A DNA stretch of 48,838 nucleotides from an uncultured Chromatiaceae bacterium (GTDB lineage Bacteria; Pseudomonadota; Gammaproteobacteria; DRLM01). The notes under the pieces were generated by a model. It was not told the DNA's origin, did no database searches, and was given only the letters and a program-made list of their open reading frames with translations. Shown here in pieces: positions 7,258 through 16,234 of this stretch. Position numbers and translations under genes: made by a program. The first letter of the stretch is position 1. Every line of letters starts with the position of its first letter. The stretch covers positions 1 to 48,838 of the forward strand of contig CALZJG010000070.1 in assembly GCA_945787555.1 (NCBI GenBank). The letters run 5' to 3'.

Positions 7258-7629
7258 CTACCTGCCGTACATGGCTCTACCGAGCATACTCATCCCTGCA
7301 TCCAACAGTCCTGCCGCTTCTCGTTGCATCGACAAGCCCGATACTCGGCTATCACGTAATGCACTTATCAGCGTCGGCAATATCGACTTGAGTGCATTTC
7401 CGACAAGATCATTTTCCATGTTGAGTTTAGCCGCCACCGCCGGGGCATCGATACTATCCAACAACTCTCTCCCAGCCTGATCCTCTTCTTGGTTGCTCAT
7501 CACGGTCATGAGTTGCTGCACGGCCTCACTCAAAAGACTTTGCGCCTTATTGGCGCTGAATCCCATGCGCATCAACTGCGCAATCAAAGCAGGAGCTTGG
7601 CGACCTAACAAGGTTTGCACAATGTTCAT
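7258..7629 (-). CDS. Conserved-looking helical protein of unknown function, 123 aa
   Basis: No family was recognised with confidence. The protein is predicted to be all helical, with a leucine/alanine-rich pattern (TLLGRQAPALIAQLMRMG, KAQSLLSEAVQQLM) and a C-terminal glycine/methionine-rich tail (LLDAGMSMLGRAMYGR). There is no signal peptide, membrane helix or cysteine. GGAG lies 6-9 bases before the ATG on the minus strand, and a sigma-70-like promoter is visible upstream. It is the first gene of a two-gene unit with the DUF4332 gene. A distant relation to DUF937/YidB-type small proteins is possible but only a guess. Confidence 0.6.
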   Translation of the reverse strand: MNIVQTLLGRQAPALIAQLMRMGFSANKAQSLLSEAVQQLMTVMSNQEEDQAGRELLDSIDAPAVAAKLNMENDLVGNALKSILPTLISALRDSRVSGLSMQREAAGLLDAGMSMLGRAMYGR

Positions 7630-7693
7630 CTCTCACTCCTCGACGTTCTCTGCTCAGGAAATGGATGAAATCATCTTGTGCATAAAACTAGGC

Positions 7694-7722
7694 GCTATAG
7701 CATCACAGCGCAATAGCGTTAA
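7694..7722 (-). promoter_or_regulatory. Candidate sigma-70 promoter for the 123-aa/DUF4332 unit
   Basis: On the minus strand TTAACG (7722-7717) and TATAGC (7699-7694) are separated by 17 bases, each with four matches to the sigma-70 hexamers. It lies 65 bases before the start codon in a 210-base region (7630-7839) that otherwise holds no gene. Confidence 0.35.
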
Positions 7723-7839
7723 GCCCGCTTTTACATTGGTTTGCAATCAAACTTGAGTGCAAGATGAAAGCGAGGCCTCAGGCGAGAATGAAAGGTAAAA
7801 TAGTGTTAAGAAGGCTAAAGAGAGTTGATCTTGTGACGC

Positions 7840-8526
7840 CTAGCCATGCGCCTTATTCGCCACCTTATCGCGCAAATAAACGGGTAACGCAGCGTGTGCC
7901 CTGACACCAATGCCGCGCCGCAACATTGCCGCGCCCAAGTTCGCGACATCACGCGCCCTCGGGAAACATTCGGTGTAGACATGTGATACTCGCTGAGCAC
8001 ACTGTTGCATGATCAATGCTTGATACGCACTCCACCCACTGCCCGCGCCGCACCATAGACCCTCATGCGGCAGCGGCAGCTGCGCGGGTGAACACACGCA
8101 TTCCGCATCAGCCAGGCGCATCACGCCCTCATTGCCATCAAATACACAAGATGCCCAATACACTTCGCTCATGCGTGCATCAATGGCGGCTAAAACGCGT
8201 TGCGCGCCGTGTTCGCGATACACACCTTGGGCCAAGGCAAGCAATGAGGAGACCGGCGCGACAGGCAATTCAACGCCGTAGGCGATGCCCTGCACGACAC
8301 TGGTGGCAATACGCACGCCGGTAAAGGCGCCCGGGCCGCGTCCGTAGGCGATGCCGTCCAACGCGGTGAGGGCAATGTCGGCCTCCAGCAACAAAGCATC
8401 CATCATGGGAAGGATCAACTGCGCGTGCTGGCGTGGCGCGACCTCGTATCGCTCACTCACCTCGCCATCCACATATAAAGCCGCCGAACACGCTTCGGTG
8501 GACGTCTCCAAGGCCAACAGTTTCAC
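7840..8526 (-). CDS. tsaB: tRNA N6-threonylcarbamoyladenosine complex subunit TsaB
   Basis: 228 residues, the usual TsaB length. It opens with the ASKHA fold start LLALETSTEACSAALY and has the signature YGRGPGAFTGVRIATS (61-76). TsaB is the inactive Kae1 paralogue that scaffolds TsaD and TsaE to add threonylcarbamoyl to A37 of ANN-decoding tRNAs. The start codon is GTG, overlapping the yoaA stop as GTGA, so the gene is translationally coupled to the helicase. TsaB often sits next to a DinG-family gene in gammaproteobacteria. No obvious terminator follows. Confidence 0.93.
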   Translation of the reverse strand: MKLLALETSTEACSAALYVDGEVSERYEVAPRQHAQLILPMMDALLLEADIALTALDGIAYGRGPGAFTGVRIATSVVQGIAYGVELPVAPVSSLLALAQGVYREHGAQRVLAAIDARMSEVYWASCVFDGNEGVMRLADAECVCSPAQLPLPHEGLWCGAGSGWSAYQALIMQQCAQRVSHVYTECFPRARDVANLGAAMLRRGIGVRAHAALPVYLRDKVANKAHG

Positions 8527-10466
8527 GATGCGACCCTTTCGTCCTTAGCTCGCGTCGTGGTGACGGCGAGAAATTTTTCCACGCGCGAGAGATCGCGCGT
8601 GCGCGCCATAGGCGGCAGACTGCTCAGAAAGGCCTTGCCATAACTCTTGGTTAACAAACGCGGATCACACAACATCAACACGCCGCGATCGTGGACATCG
8701 CGTATCAAGCGGCCTACGCCCTGCTTGAGCGCAATGACGGCGCGTGGCAATTGATAATTGCGGAACGGCTCCTTACCGCGCGCGCGCATCGAGGCCATGC
8801 GCGCCTGCAATACCGGGTCGCCGGGTGAGGCAAAGGGCAATTTGTCGATCACCACCAACGACAGCGCCTCACCGCGCACATCCACACCTTCCCAAAAACT
8901 TCCCGCGCCCAACAACACCGCGTTACCCGCCGCACGAAAACGCGCCAATAGCTCTGAGCGCGGGGCCTCGCCTTGGATCATTAACGGGTAGGGCAACACA
9001 TCTTGGAGCAACGCCGCCGCCTCGTTCAACGCGCGATGACTGGTGAAAAGCAAAAAGGCGCGGCCGCCGCTAGCGGCAAGCAAAGGCAACGCCGCATCGA
9101 CCACGCTGCGGGTATAGCGCGCATCGTCCGGCAGCGGCAGTCCCTCAGGTGCATACAAGACGGCGTTATGCCGGTAATCGAAGGGGCTGTCCCATTGTGC
9201 GGTGCTCACATCGTGCAGACCCAGACCCTGGCAAAAATGCTCGAAACTCTCCCCCACTGCGAGCGTCGCGGAGGTAAATATCCATGCCGCCTTGAAGCGT
9301 TCCTGATGGGTGCTAAATGTCGTACCCACTTCGAGGGGTGTGAGATGCAGCGCGAAGCTGTGGCTGTAGGTCTCGAACCATTGCACATAATCGTCATTCT
9401 CTTGCTCCAACAATAGAGCCATGCGTTCACGCAACGTCACCGCGCGCTTCCAGCAATTCTCCAACCCTTTGCCGCGCACCGCCGCCAGCTCCAAGCGCGT
9501 GATGAGCACATCGAGACTGTCGCGCAGACGACTCATAGTGCCTTGCACTTTCGGTTGCGAGGAGACAACGTGCCACGGCGCGCGTCGCAGCCCAGCACCA
9601 AAGGCAAGACGCGCATCGCGCACCGCGTATTCCAAGGCATGGGCCGCCTCGCCGATGTGATCCATGTCACCGGCTTCGCGCAATTGTTCGTTGACGCTGT
9701 CGCGTGCCAGTTCCATCACTTGACGACTGGAAAGCGTGATGCCGAAAAATTGTGCGGCGATCTCCGGCAACTGATGTGCCTCGTCGATGACGAAGGCCTC
9801 GACACTGGGCAGCAACTCACCGAAACCCTCTTCCTTGAGCACCATGTCGGCGAATAACAAATAATGATTCACCACCACGATTTCCGCCTCTTGTGCCTTG
9901 CGGCGCGCCTTGACTACATGGCATTCAGCAAACTGCGGGCATTCTTGGCCCAAACAGTTGTCGGCGGTAGAGGTCACCAGCGGCCAGATGGCCGCCCTCT
10001 CCGACAATGTTCCTAACTCGGCGATATCACCGCTGTGCGTGCGGCGCGACCAACTGCTGACAGCGCGCAATTCATCGACCTGCTCACGGGTGGTGAAACG
10101 GCCTTCCGCCTCGGCAAGCGCAAGCCGATGCACGCATAAATAATTGGCGCGCCCCTTCAGCAAAGCGACTCGGATAGGCATAGCCAAAGCCTCGCGCACC
10201 ACCGGCAGATCGCGATGAAACAATTGGTCTTGCAGATTCTTGGTGCCGCTGGAGACGATGACTTTCTTGCCCGACAACAATGCCGGCACCAGATAGGCGT
10301 AAGTCTTGCCAGTGCCGGTGCCGGCCTCGCACACCAGCGTGCCATACGCCTCTATGGCCGTGGCCACCGCCTCGGCCATGGCCTGTTGTGCGGCGCGCGG
10401 CGCGTAGCCGGACACGTGATCGACAAAGGGGCCGTGCGGACCCAGCAGTTCGGCGGGTGTGTGCAT
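8523..10466 (-). CDS. yoaA: DinG/YoaA family ATP-dependent DNA helicase (XPD-like, Fe-S)
   Basis: 647 residues, a superfamily 2 helicase. The Walker A motif is GTGTGKT (49-55) and the DEAH box VIDEAHQLPE is at about 226-235. Four cysteines, C111, C171, C176 and C182, are spaced as in the XPD/DinG iron-sulfur cluster. C-terminal motifs include LGAGSFWEGVDVRGEAL and QGVGRLIR. YoaA in E. coli works with the HolC clamp-loader subunit on stalled forks and damaged DNA. Length and cysteine spacing favour YoaA over DinG, which is longer. Its stop overlaps the tsaB start by four bases. Confidence 0.9.
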   Translation of the reverse strand: MHTPAELLGPHGPFVDHVSGYAPRAAQQAMAEAVATAIEAYGTLVCEAGTGTGKTYAYLVPALLSGKKVIVSSGTKNLQDQLFHRDLPVVREALAMPIRVALLKGRANYLCVHRLALAEAEGRFTTREQVDELRAVSSWSRRTHSGDIAELGTLSERAAIWPLVTSTADNCLGQECPQFAECHVVKARRKAQEAEIVVVNHYLLFADMVLKEEGFGELLPSVEAFVIDEAHQLPEIAAQFFGITLSSRQVMELARDSVNEQLREAGDMDHIGEAAHALEYAVRDARLAFGAGLRRAPWHVVSSQPKVQGTMSRLRDSLDVLITRLELAAVRGKGLENCWKRAVTLRERMALLLEQENDDYVQWFETYSHSFALHLTPLEVGTTFSTHQERFKAAWIFTSATLAVGESFEHFCQGLGLHDVSTAQWDSPFDYRHNAVLYAPEGLPLPDDARYTRSVVDAALPLLAASGGRAFLLFTSHRALNEAAALLQDVLPYPLMIQGEAPRSELLARFRAAGNAVLLGAGSFWEGVDVRGEALSLVVIDKLPFASPGDPVLQARMASMRARGKEPFRNYQLPRAVIALKQGVGRLIRDVHDRGVLMLCDPRLLTKSYGKAFLSSLPPMARTRDLSRVEKFLAVTTTRAKDERVAS

Positions 10467-10578
10467 GAATAAATAAGTGCTGCTCTAGTGCAATAGCGTC
10501 CAAGTATAACTGCAACCCAGCCACATGCCGTGCCTTGCCGTCATTGCGCCGTGATAATTACCGATTGCGGGCGACTAC

Positions 10579-11085
10579 TCAGCGCCGCGCCTGGTTGTCC
10601 CACACTTCGTCTTCAAGGCCGTTGTCACGGGTCCAGATCAAGCGGGCGATGACTTTGAATTTGGCGACGGAAATCAAACCTCGCTTGGCACGCTTGCTGC
10701 CGCTGTTCTCATCCACCGCCTCCTGGACACCGGCGCGCTCGGCCTCGTAGATCTCATAGGGTTCATATTCCTGGTCCATCAACACCAGCATTACGCTGTC
10801 CCAATCCTGCTCGGTTTTGAGCTGGCCGATGCGTTGGCCGGACTTGCCCTCATCGAAAATTGTGCGGCCCTTTATTTGGATGCGCTTGCCTTCCCAACGC
10901 CCGTGACCAATGGCGTCATAGCCGCCGGTACCGGACGGCGCGGCGTCCAACTCCAACAAACGAATGACGTCGTGCACGGCCAGCTCGGCGCTGATGCCGG
11001 GCAGGGGCTTGCCCATGGCATCACGATAATCTTTGGCGAGACGGCGTGCTTCGCTCATCAGTTTATCGACTTTGTAGAGTCCCAT
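10579..11085 (-). CDS. Uncharacterised protein, possible PD-(D/E)XK-like nuclease fold
   Basis: 168 residues, no confidently recognised family. An N-terminal helical part contains Glu34 (ISAELAVHDVIRLLEL). It is followed by GGYDAIGHGRWEGKRIQIKGR, in which Asp57 and Q70-I-K72 are spaced like the D...(E/Q)xK catalytic strand of restriction-endonuclease-like proteins. The rest is a beta-strand (WDSVMLVLMDQEYEPYEIYEAE) and a basic C-terminus. A nuclease-like fold is an inference from this residue pattern only. It stands alone between yoaA and the TPR lipoprotein gene on the same strand. A complement of GGAGG lies near the ATG. Confidence 0.55.
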   Translation of the reverse strand: MGLYKVDKLMSEARRLAKDYRDAMGKPLPGISAELAVHDVIRLLELDAAPSGTGGYDAIGHGRWEGKRIQIKGRTIFDEGKSGQRIGQLKTEQDWDSVMLVLMDQEYEPYEIYEAERAGVQEAVDENSGSKRAKRGLISVAKFKVIARLIWTRDNGLEDEVWDNQARR

Positions 11086-11154
11086 GCAGGGGCTGCCTCC
11101 CTTCCATGCCTACAGCGACATGGTGATAGCAATTTCTCATGCCTGAAGCGGCAT

Positions 11155-11748
11155 TTAGCGCCCCGCCGCCAAGGCGTGTGCGCGGCGCCGCGCCTCGGCG
11201 GCGCCGGTCTGATCACCCCCGGCATCACGCGCTCGGGCGATCAGGGTCCAATTCTGCGCCTGCAGCAGCAAGTCCTTACCCGCCAACGCGTTGGACTTGG
11301 CGGCCAAACTGGCCGCGTTGTTCCATTGCCCTTGCTCCAAGCGCAAAGCGGCCAAACGGTGCCATAACATCGCATTGCCAGGCTCCAGGCGCAAGGCCCG
11401 TTCCAGCGTGGCGGCCGCCGCCTCGGGACGACCGGCACGCACGGCGCTGTCGGCATCGCCCAGCAATGCCACCACGGCGGCGTTGCGACTGGGCTCGCTG
11501 GGCACCTCACCGGGCGCGCTGAACGGCGCAGGCGTCTGGGGTGCCGGCAGTGAGAGTGTGTCCTCAGGCGCTCGCCGCACAGGCGCGGCCTCGGGGGCTT
11601 CCCCGCCGCGCAACGCCGGCAGAGGGGCTGAGGACGGCGCCTGTGTTGTAGTCTGTCCGGGCGACTCGTCGTCAAAGGTGGGCGGCAAGATCGAACAGCC
11701 GCTCAGCAGCAACACCAGCGCGGCCGTGGTGACGCGTAACCAGGTCAT
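11155..11748 (-). CDS. TPR-containing lipoprotein, candidate PBP1b activator (LpoP-like)
   Basis: 197 residues with a lipoprotein signal ending in LLLSGC (lipid-carrying Cys18) and Ser at +2, which favours outer-membrane sorting. A Pro/Ala-rich flexible linker (about 25-85) leads to tetratricopeptide-like helices (about 88-195: AGRPEAAAATLERALRLEPGNAMLWHRLAALRLEQGQW). The ATG overlaps the PBP1b stop as ATGA, so the two are co-expressed. In Pseudomonas aeruginosa a TPR lipoprotein, LpoP, encoded with PBP1b activates it; anchor, linker, TPR and coupling here match that arrangement. Function is inferred from architecture and context. Confidence 0.75.
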   Translation of the reverse strand: MTWLRVTTAALVLLLSGCSILPPTFDDESPGQTTTQAPSSAPLPALRGGEAPEAAPVRRAPEDTLSLPAPQTPAPFSAPGEVPSEPSRNAAVVALLGDADSAVRAGRPEAAAATLERALRLEPGNAMLWHRLAALRLEQGQWNNAASLAAKSNALAGKDLLLQAQNWTLIARARDAGGDQTGAAEARRRAHALAAGR

Positions 11749-14054
11749 TGAAACACTCCTTTAAACCAATCGAAGGAACGGCGCAGCGGGCCGTTGTCTG
11801 CTTCAGCGCAAGGCGCCAATTGTTGCGGCGCCGAGCCTTCCATAAAGGGTAACTCAAGTGCGCCCTCGCAGCGCGGCCCAGCGCGCAGTCCGCTCGCAGG
11901 CTGCACCCACACTCGCTCGACGCCTGGTGGCGGGAGCGGATCCAGCGGCAGACTATCCAACCCCACGAACACATCCGCCCAGACTTGCATGGCACCGGCG
12001 GCACCGGTCAAGCCAGCGACTTGGTTGTCGTCGCGGCCCACCCAGACCACCGCCACCCGGTCGCCGCTGTAGCCGGCAAACCAGCTGTCGCGCAAATCAT
12101 CGGTGGTGCCGGTCTTGCCGGCGATCCGTAAGGCGGGGGAAAGACGCCGTTGCAAGGACTCTCCGGTTCCCGCGCGCACCACTTCCTGCAAGGCGGCGGT
12201 GGTCAAATAGGCGGCTTGCGGCGCCACGGCTTGTTGCACATTGAGTGCATAGCGACGCAGTGGCTCGCCGGCCGGGCCCACCACTTCGCGGATCGCGCTG
12301 AGCGGGGTGTAGAAACCACCGCCGGCGAGGGTGTGATACATGCTCGTAACTTCCAAGGGTGTAAGCGACATGGCGCCCAACAACATCGAAGGATAGGGTG
12401 CGATAGCGCGTTCGATACCCAAGTCACGCACCGTGTCCAATACTTGGTCGACGCCTAGTTCCATACCTAAGCGCACCGTCGCGGCGTTATAGGAATGCGC
12501 CAAGGCCCTCATCAGCGGCACCCTGCCGTGAAACTGCTTGTCATAATTGGCCGGCTGCCAGGGACCGCGGTGACGATCCTGTACGCTGATGGCGCTGTCA
12601 TCGATCTGAGTCAATAACGTATAGCGATCTGGATGCTGCAAGGCGGTGAGATACACCGCCGGTTTGATGAGCGAACCGATTTGCCGTTCGGCGTCCAGGG
12701 CACGATTGTAGCCGGCGAAATGCGCCTCGCGCCCGCCCACCACCGCCTGCACTTCAGCGCCCAACACGCTGCTGACGATCACTGCGCCTTCCAGTTCCGC
12801 AACGTCGCCTGCGCGCTCCAATTCGGTCAAACGGCGATTCAATGCTTCCTCGGCGGCACGCTGCACCAGCGGATCGAGCGTAGTGAAAATGCGTAAGCCT
12901 TCCGAGGTGAGATCTTCCTCACGATAATCGCGCCGCAGTTGGCGCCGCACCAAGTCCAGAAACGCCGGATGCACTGACACGCCGCTGCGCGGTTTGGGGG
13001 TGACGCCCAAGGGTGCGCGCCGCGCCGCCTCGGCCTGTGCGCTTGTGATAAGGCCCTCGCGCAGCATGACATCCACCACCACATTACGTCGCGCCAGCGC
13101 CCGTTCGGGATGACGACGGGGGTCATAATATGACGGCCCTTTGACCACACCGATAAGTAACGCCAAGTGCGGCACGCTCAACTCTTGCAAGGGTTCTTCG
13201 AAATAGAATTCGCTGGCCAAGCCGAAACCATGGATAGCGCGCCGTCCATCCTGACCCAAATAGATTTCGTTGCTGTAAGCCTGCAGTATCTCGTCCTTGT
13301 CATAGTGCAGTTCCAACAACAGTGCCATCAGCGCTTCGTTGACCTTACGGCCCAGGGTGCGTTCGTTACTGAGAAAAAAATTCTTCACCAATTGCTGGGT
13401 GAGCGTGCTGCCGCCCTGCACCACTTCTCCGACACGCACATTGGTGACGAAGGCGCGCAATATGGCCCGCAGGTCGATCCCGAAATGGCTCTGAAAATTC
13501 TGATCCTCGACCGCCATCAGGCCGGTGCGCAGCAGCAGCGGCAGCTGTTCGGCTTGCACCAGGACGCGGTCCTCATGATGAGCGGGATAGATTCGGCCGA
13601 TCAACGCCGGATCGAGCCGCAACAACTGCGGCGCCGGGCCATCGTCCAAACTTTGCAGGGTGGCAACGCGACCTTGCTCGAAACCGATACGCAGCGCGCG
13701 CAAGGTCTCCTTACCGTCCCAGAAATCGAAGGAACGCGTCACGACATCGTAACTCGCACCATGGCGCGCGTAACTCCCGGGGCGGCGGCGCGCGTCCAGG
13801 GTGCGATAGTCCAACAACTGCAATTCACGCTCGAACTGCGCCGGCCTGAGCGGCTGGCCCACGAAGATCTCCAGCGGCCGCGCATACACTTGCGCCGGCA
13901 AGGCCCAGCGCTTGCCCTCGAATTGATGGCGGATGGTGAGATCGAGATAGACGAGGTAGCCCGCGATCAAAACCATGGCCATCAACGCGACGCGCCACAG
14001 CAAGCCGCGCCACATGGCACGATGTTGGGACGGACGGCGGGAGCGTTTCGGCAT
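11745..14054 (-). CDS. mrcB: Penicillin-binding protein 1B (bifunctional peptidoglycan synthase)
   Basis: 769 residues from the chosen start MPKRSRRPSQ (the frame is open to 14111). It has a short basic cytoplasmic tail, one membrane helix (about 18-38) and a UvrB-like UB2H region (about 48-130). The glycosyltransferase domain follows with EDQNFQSHFGID (catalytic Glu183), GGSTLTQQLVKN and RKVNEA. The transpeptidase domain has SxxK (S461-K464), SYN (521-523) and KTGTT (647-651). It polymerises and cross-links lipid II at the inner membrane face of the periplasm. The UB2H region and size distinguish it from PBP1A. It is coupled to the downstream TPR lipoprotein gene. Confidence 0.93.
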   Translation of the reverse strand: MPKRSRRPSQHRAMWRGLLWRVALMAMVLIAGYLVYLDLTIRHQFEGKRWALPAQVYARPLEIFVGQPLRPAQFERELQLLDYRTLDARRRPGSYARHGASYDVVTRSFDFWDGKETLRALRIGFEQGRVATLQSLDDGPAPQLLRLDPALIGRIYPAHHEDRVLVQAEQLPLLLRTGLMAVEDQNFQSHFGIDLRAILRAFVTNVRVGEVVQGGSTLTQQLVKNFFLSNERTLGRKVNEALMALLLELHYDKDEILQAYSNEIYLGQDGRRAIHGFGLASEFYFEEPLQELSVPHLALLIGVVKGPSYYDPRRHPERALARRNVVVDVMLREGLITSAQAEAARRAPLGVTPKPRSGVSVHPAFLDLVRRQLRRDYREEDLTSEGLRIFTTLDPLVQRAAEEALNRRLTELERAGDVAELEGAVIVSSVLGAEVQAVVGGREAHFAGYNRALDAERQIGSLIKPAVYLTALQHPDRYTLLTQIDDSAISVQDRHRGPWQPANYDKQFHGRVPLMRALAHSYNAATVRLGMELGVDQVLDTVRDLGIERAIAPYPSMLLGAMSLTPLEVTSMYHTLAGGGFYTPLSAIREVVGPAGEPLRRYALNVQQAVAPQAAYLTTAALQEVVRAGTGESLQRRLSPALRIAGKTGTTDDLRDSWFAGYSGDRVAVVWVGRDDNQVAGLTGAAGAMQVWADVFVGLDSLPLDPLPPPGVERVWVQPASGLRAGPRCEGALELPFMEGSAPQQLAPCAEADNGPLRRSFDWFKGVFQ

Positions 14055-14239
14055 GCGTATCAGTACGGAAGCTAATTGGAGTGCTGCGGGCAGGGACGAC
14101 TGGCAGCGCAAGGACCGCGATTATACACAAGCCTGACTCGATGGTGGCGAGTTTTTGACAGTCCCTGGTACTCACCGGCTATTAGGGGCCGCTCCTGTTT
14201 GCCATAATGGGGCCAACTCAGCGTGGATGTACCCACATC

Positions 14240-15787
14240 ATGGCCGCGACCCCGTCGAGCCGCTTGATCACCGCCTTGCAGAACCCAGGCTTGTATGACC
14301 ATCCGGTTCAGCATTTCAAAGTAGTGGAGACCCACATTTCTTGGGTGCTGCTCACCGGCCCCTACGCCTATAAAATTAAAAAGCCGGTCAATCTAGGTTT
14401 TCTCGATTTCACCACCTTAGAGCAACGCCGGCATTATTGTGCCGAGGAAGTGCGCCTCAATCGGCGTATGGCCCCGGACACTTATCTCGACGTTATCAAG
14501 ATCACCGGCAGCGCCACCCAACCTCGTCTCGGCGCCGAGGGTCCGGCGCTTGAATATGCCGTGCGCATGCGCGAATTTCCGCAGCAAGCGCAGCTGGATC
14601 GCGCGTTGGCGAGCGGCGCCGTGCAACTCAGCCACTGGGACAACTTCGCCGCACGCCTGGCGACATTTCATAGCGAATGCGCGGTCGCCGCTGCGGACAG
14701 CGTCTATGGCAGCGCGGAGGCCGTGTGGACACCCCAGGCGGAGAATTTTCTGCAGATCGAACCGCATCTCGACGATCCGGTCGATGTCGCGCGACTGGCG
14801 CAATTGCACGAGTGGAGCGAAAAACACCATCAACAACTCCAAGCCACCCTCGCCGCACGTCGTCGCGACGGCTGGATACGCGAGTGCCACGGCGATTTGC
14901 ACCTAGCCAATCTCGCCTTGGTTGACGATGAAGTGATCGCCTTCGACGGTATCGAATTCAACGCGAATCTGCGCTGGATAGACGTCATGAGTGACGTGGC
15001 TTTTCTCACCATGGACCTCTACAACCACAACCGTCCGGCGCTGGCGCATCGTTTTCTAAATCTTTACCTACAACACAGCGGCGATTACGCCGGCGTGGCG
15101 GTGTTGCGCTTTTATCAAGTCTATCGTGCCTTGGTGCGCGCCAAGGTGGCCTGCCTGCGCCTGGCACAAACCTCAGGCGAGGCATCGAAGGTTGACACCC
15201 GTCAACGCGCAGCATTGCAACAGCAATGTCGTGATTACTTGCAGCTCGCGCAGCGTTGCGCACGCGGCGTACCTACGCCGCTTATCATCACTCACGGCGT
15301 CTCCGGTTCCGGCAAGACCGTGCTCACCGACTCGCTGTTGGAAACCAGCGGCGCAGTGCGGGTGCGTTCTGACGTGGAGCGCAAACGGCTATTCGGCATG
15401 AGCGCCAACACCCGCAGCGGCTCAAGCGTGATGAACGGACTCTATACGCCTGAAGCAACCGAAAATACCTATCAGGAATTGGCGCGCCTCGCCCGTCTCG
15501 TTATCACAGGGAGCTATCCGGTCATCGTCGACGCCACCTTCCTCAAGCGCGATCAACGCCGCCACTTTCGCGCCTTGGCGGAAAACCTCAAGGTGCCGTT
15601 CGTGATTCTCGATTGCCATGCGCCGGCTGCGGTCTTGCGCCAGCGCATCACACAACGCCAGCGTGAACAGAACGACGCCTCCGAGGCCAGCGTGCGTGTC
15701 CTCGAACATCAACTCGCCGAACAAGAACCCTTGCTGCCGGAGGAAGCGGCGCGCGTGCTCAGCATCCGCACCGCGTCCTCTCCCTAG
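14240..15787 (+). CDS. Fused APH-like kinase and P-loop (AAA/gluconate-kinase-like) ATPase
   Basis: About 515 residues from the ATG at 14240; the frame is open to 14207 and neither start has a clear ribosome site. The N-terminal half is an aminoglycoside-phosphotransferase-like fold with the catalytic-loop motif HGDLHLANL (about 217-225) and a metal-binding DGIEF. The C-terminal half has a Walker A (GVSGSGKT, about 353-360), RSDVERKRLFG, VDATFLKRDQR and a lid-like helical region, as in zeta-toxin/gluconokinase-type small-molecule kinases. The two-domain family is widespread in proteobacteria; its substrate is unknown to me. A NUDIX gene follows after 6 bases, suggesting joint nucleotide or phosphometabolite handling. 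Confidence 0.8.
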   Translation: MAATPSSRLITALQNPGLYDHPVQHFKVVETHISWVLLTGPYAYKIKKPVNLGFLDFTTLEQRRHYCAEEVRLNRRMAPDTYLDVIKITGSATQPRLGAEGPALEYAVRMREFPQQAQLDRALASGAVQLSHWDNFAARLATFHSECAVAAADSVYGSAEAVWTPQAENFLQIEPHLDDPVDVARLAQLHEWSEKHHQQLQATLAARRRDGWIRECHGDLHLANLALVDDEVIAFDGIEFNANLRWIDVMSDVAFLTMDLYNHNRPALAHRFLNLYLQHSGDYAGVAVLRFYQVYRALVRAKVACLRLAQTSGEASKVDTRQRAALQQQCRDYLQLAQRCARGVPTPLIITHGVSGSGKTVLTDSLLETSGAVRVRSDVERKRLFGMSANTRSGSSVMNGLYTPEATENTYQELARLARLVITGSYPVIVDATFLKRDQRRHFRALAENLKVPFVILDCHAPAAVLRQRITQRQREQNDASEASVRVLEHQLAEQEPLLPEEAARVLSIRTASSP

Positions 15788-15793
15788 CGGACC

Positions 15794-16234
15794 ATGAGCG
15801 ACTACATGTCTTACCCCTCGCACCCCGAACTGGCGGTGGGCGCTCTGGTCATCCACGCAGGATGCGTATTGCTGGTCAAACGCGCGACGCCACCCGCACA
15901 ACACGAATGGGCCTTGCCAGGCGGACGGGTGAAACTGGGGGAAACGCTGCAAGCGGCGGCGGAGCGGGAAATACGCGAAGAAACCGGCTTGATCATTCGC
16001 GCCGGCGACACCGTTCACAGTTTCGAACTCATCGAGCACGACGCAGCAGGTCGGGTACGTTTTCATTACCTCATCGTCGATGTGCGCGGACACTATGTAG
16101 GCGGCGAACTGCGCACGGGCGATGATGCGCAAGCGGCGTGCTGGGTGGCGACACAAGAACTCGCCGATTGGCCGCTCAACACCGACACCCACGCCTTGCT
16201 GCTACGTGAACGGATTTTGGAACCTGGCAGTTAA
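15794..16234 (+). CDS. NUDIX hydrolase
   Basis: 146 residues with the NUDIX box starting at GGRVKLGE and ending REIREETGL (G-x5-E-x7-REUxEExGU complete). Before it lies a hydrophobic strand (VGALVIHAGCVLLVKRA) and the ALPGG lead-in typical of ADP-ribose/MutT-like pyrophosphohydrolases. All catalytic Glu residues are present, so activity on a nucleoside diphosphate derivative is likely; the substrate is undefined. It lies 6 bases after the APH/P-loop kinase gene in the same direction, so the two probably form an operon. The 234 bases that follow (16235-16468) hold no gene. Confidence 0.88.
   Translation: MSDYMSYPSHPELAVGALVIHAGCVLLVKRATPPAQHEWALPGGRVKLGETLQAAAEREIREETGLIIRAGDTVHSFELIEHDAAGRVRFHYLIVDVRGHYVGGELRTGDDAQAACWVATQELADWPLNTDTHALLLRERILEPGS

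Noticed and set aside
13167-14075. Long plus-strand frame of 302 codons opposite mrcB
   Set aside because: It is antisense to clearly conserved PBP1b domains and is His/Gln/Arg-rich, as expected of a shadow frame.
15422-16192. Minus-strand frame of 256 codons
   Set aside because: It is antisense to the P-loop kinase and NUDIX genes, which both have complete motifs.
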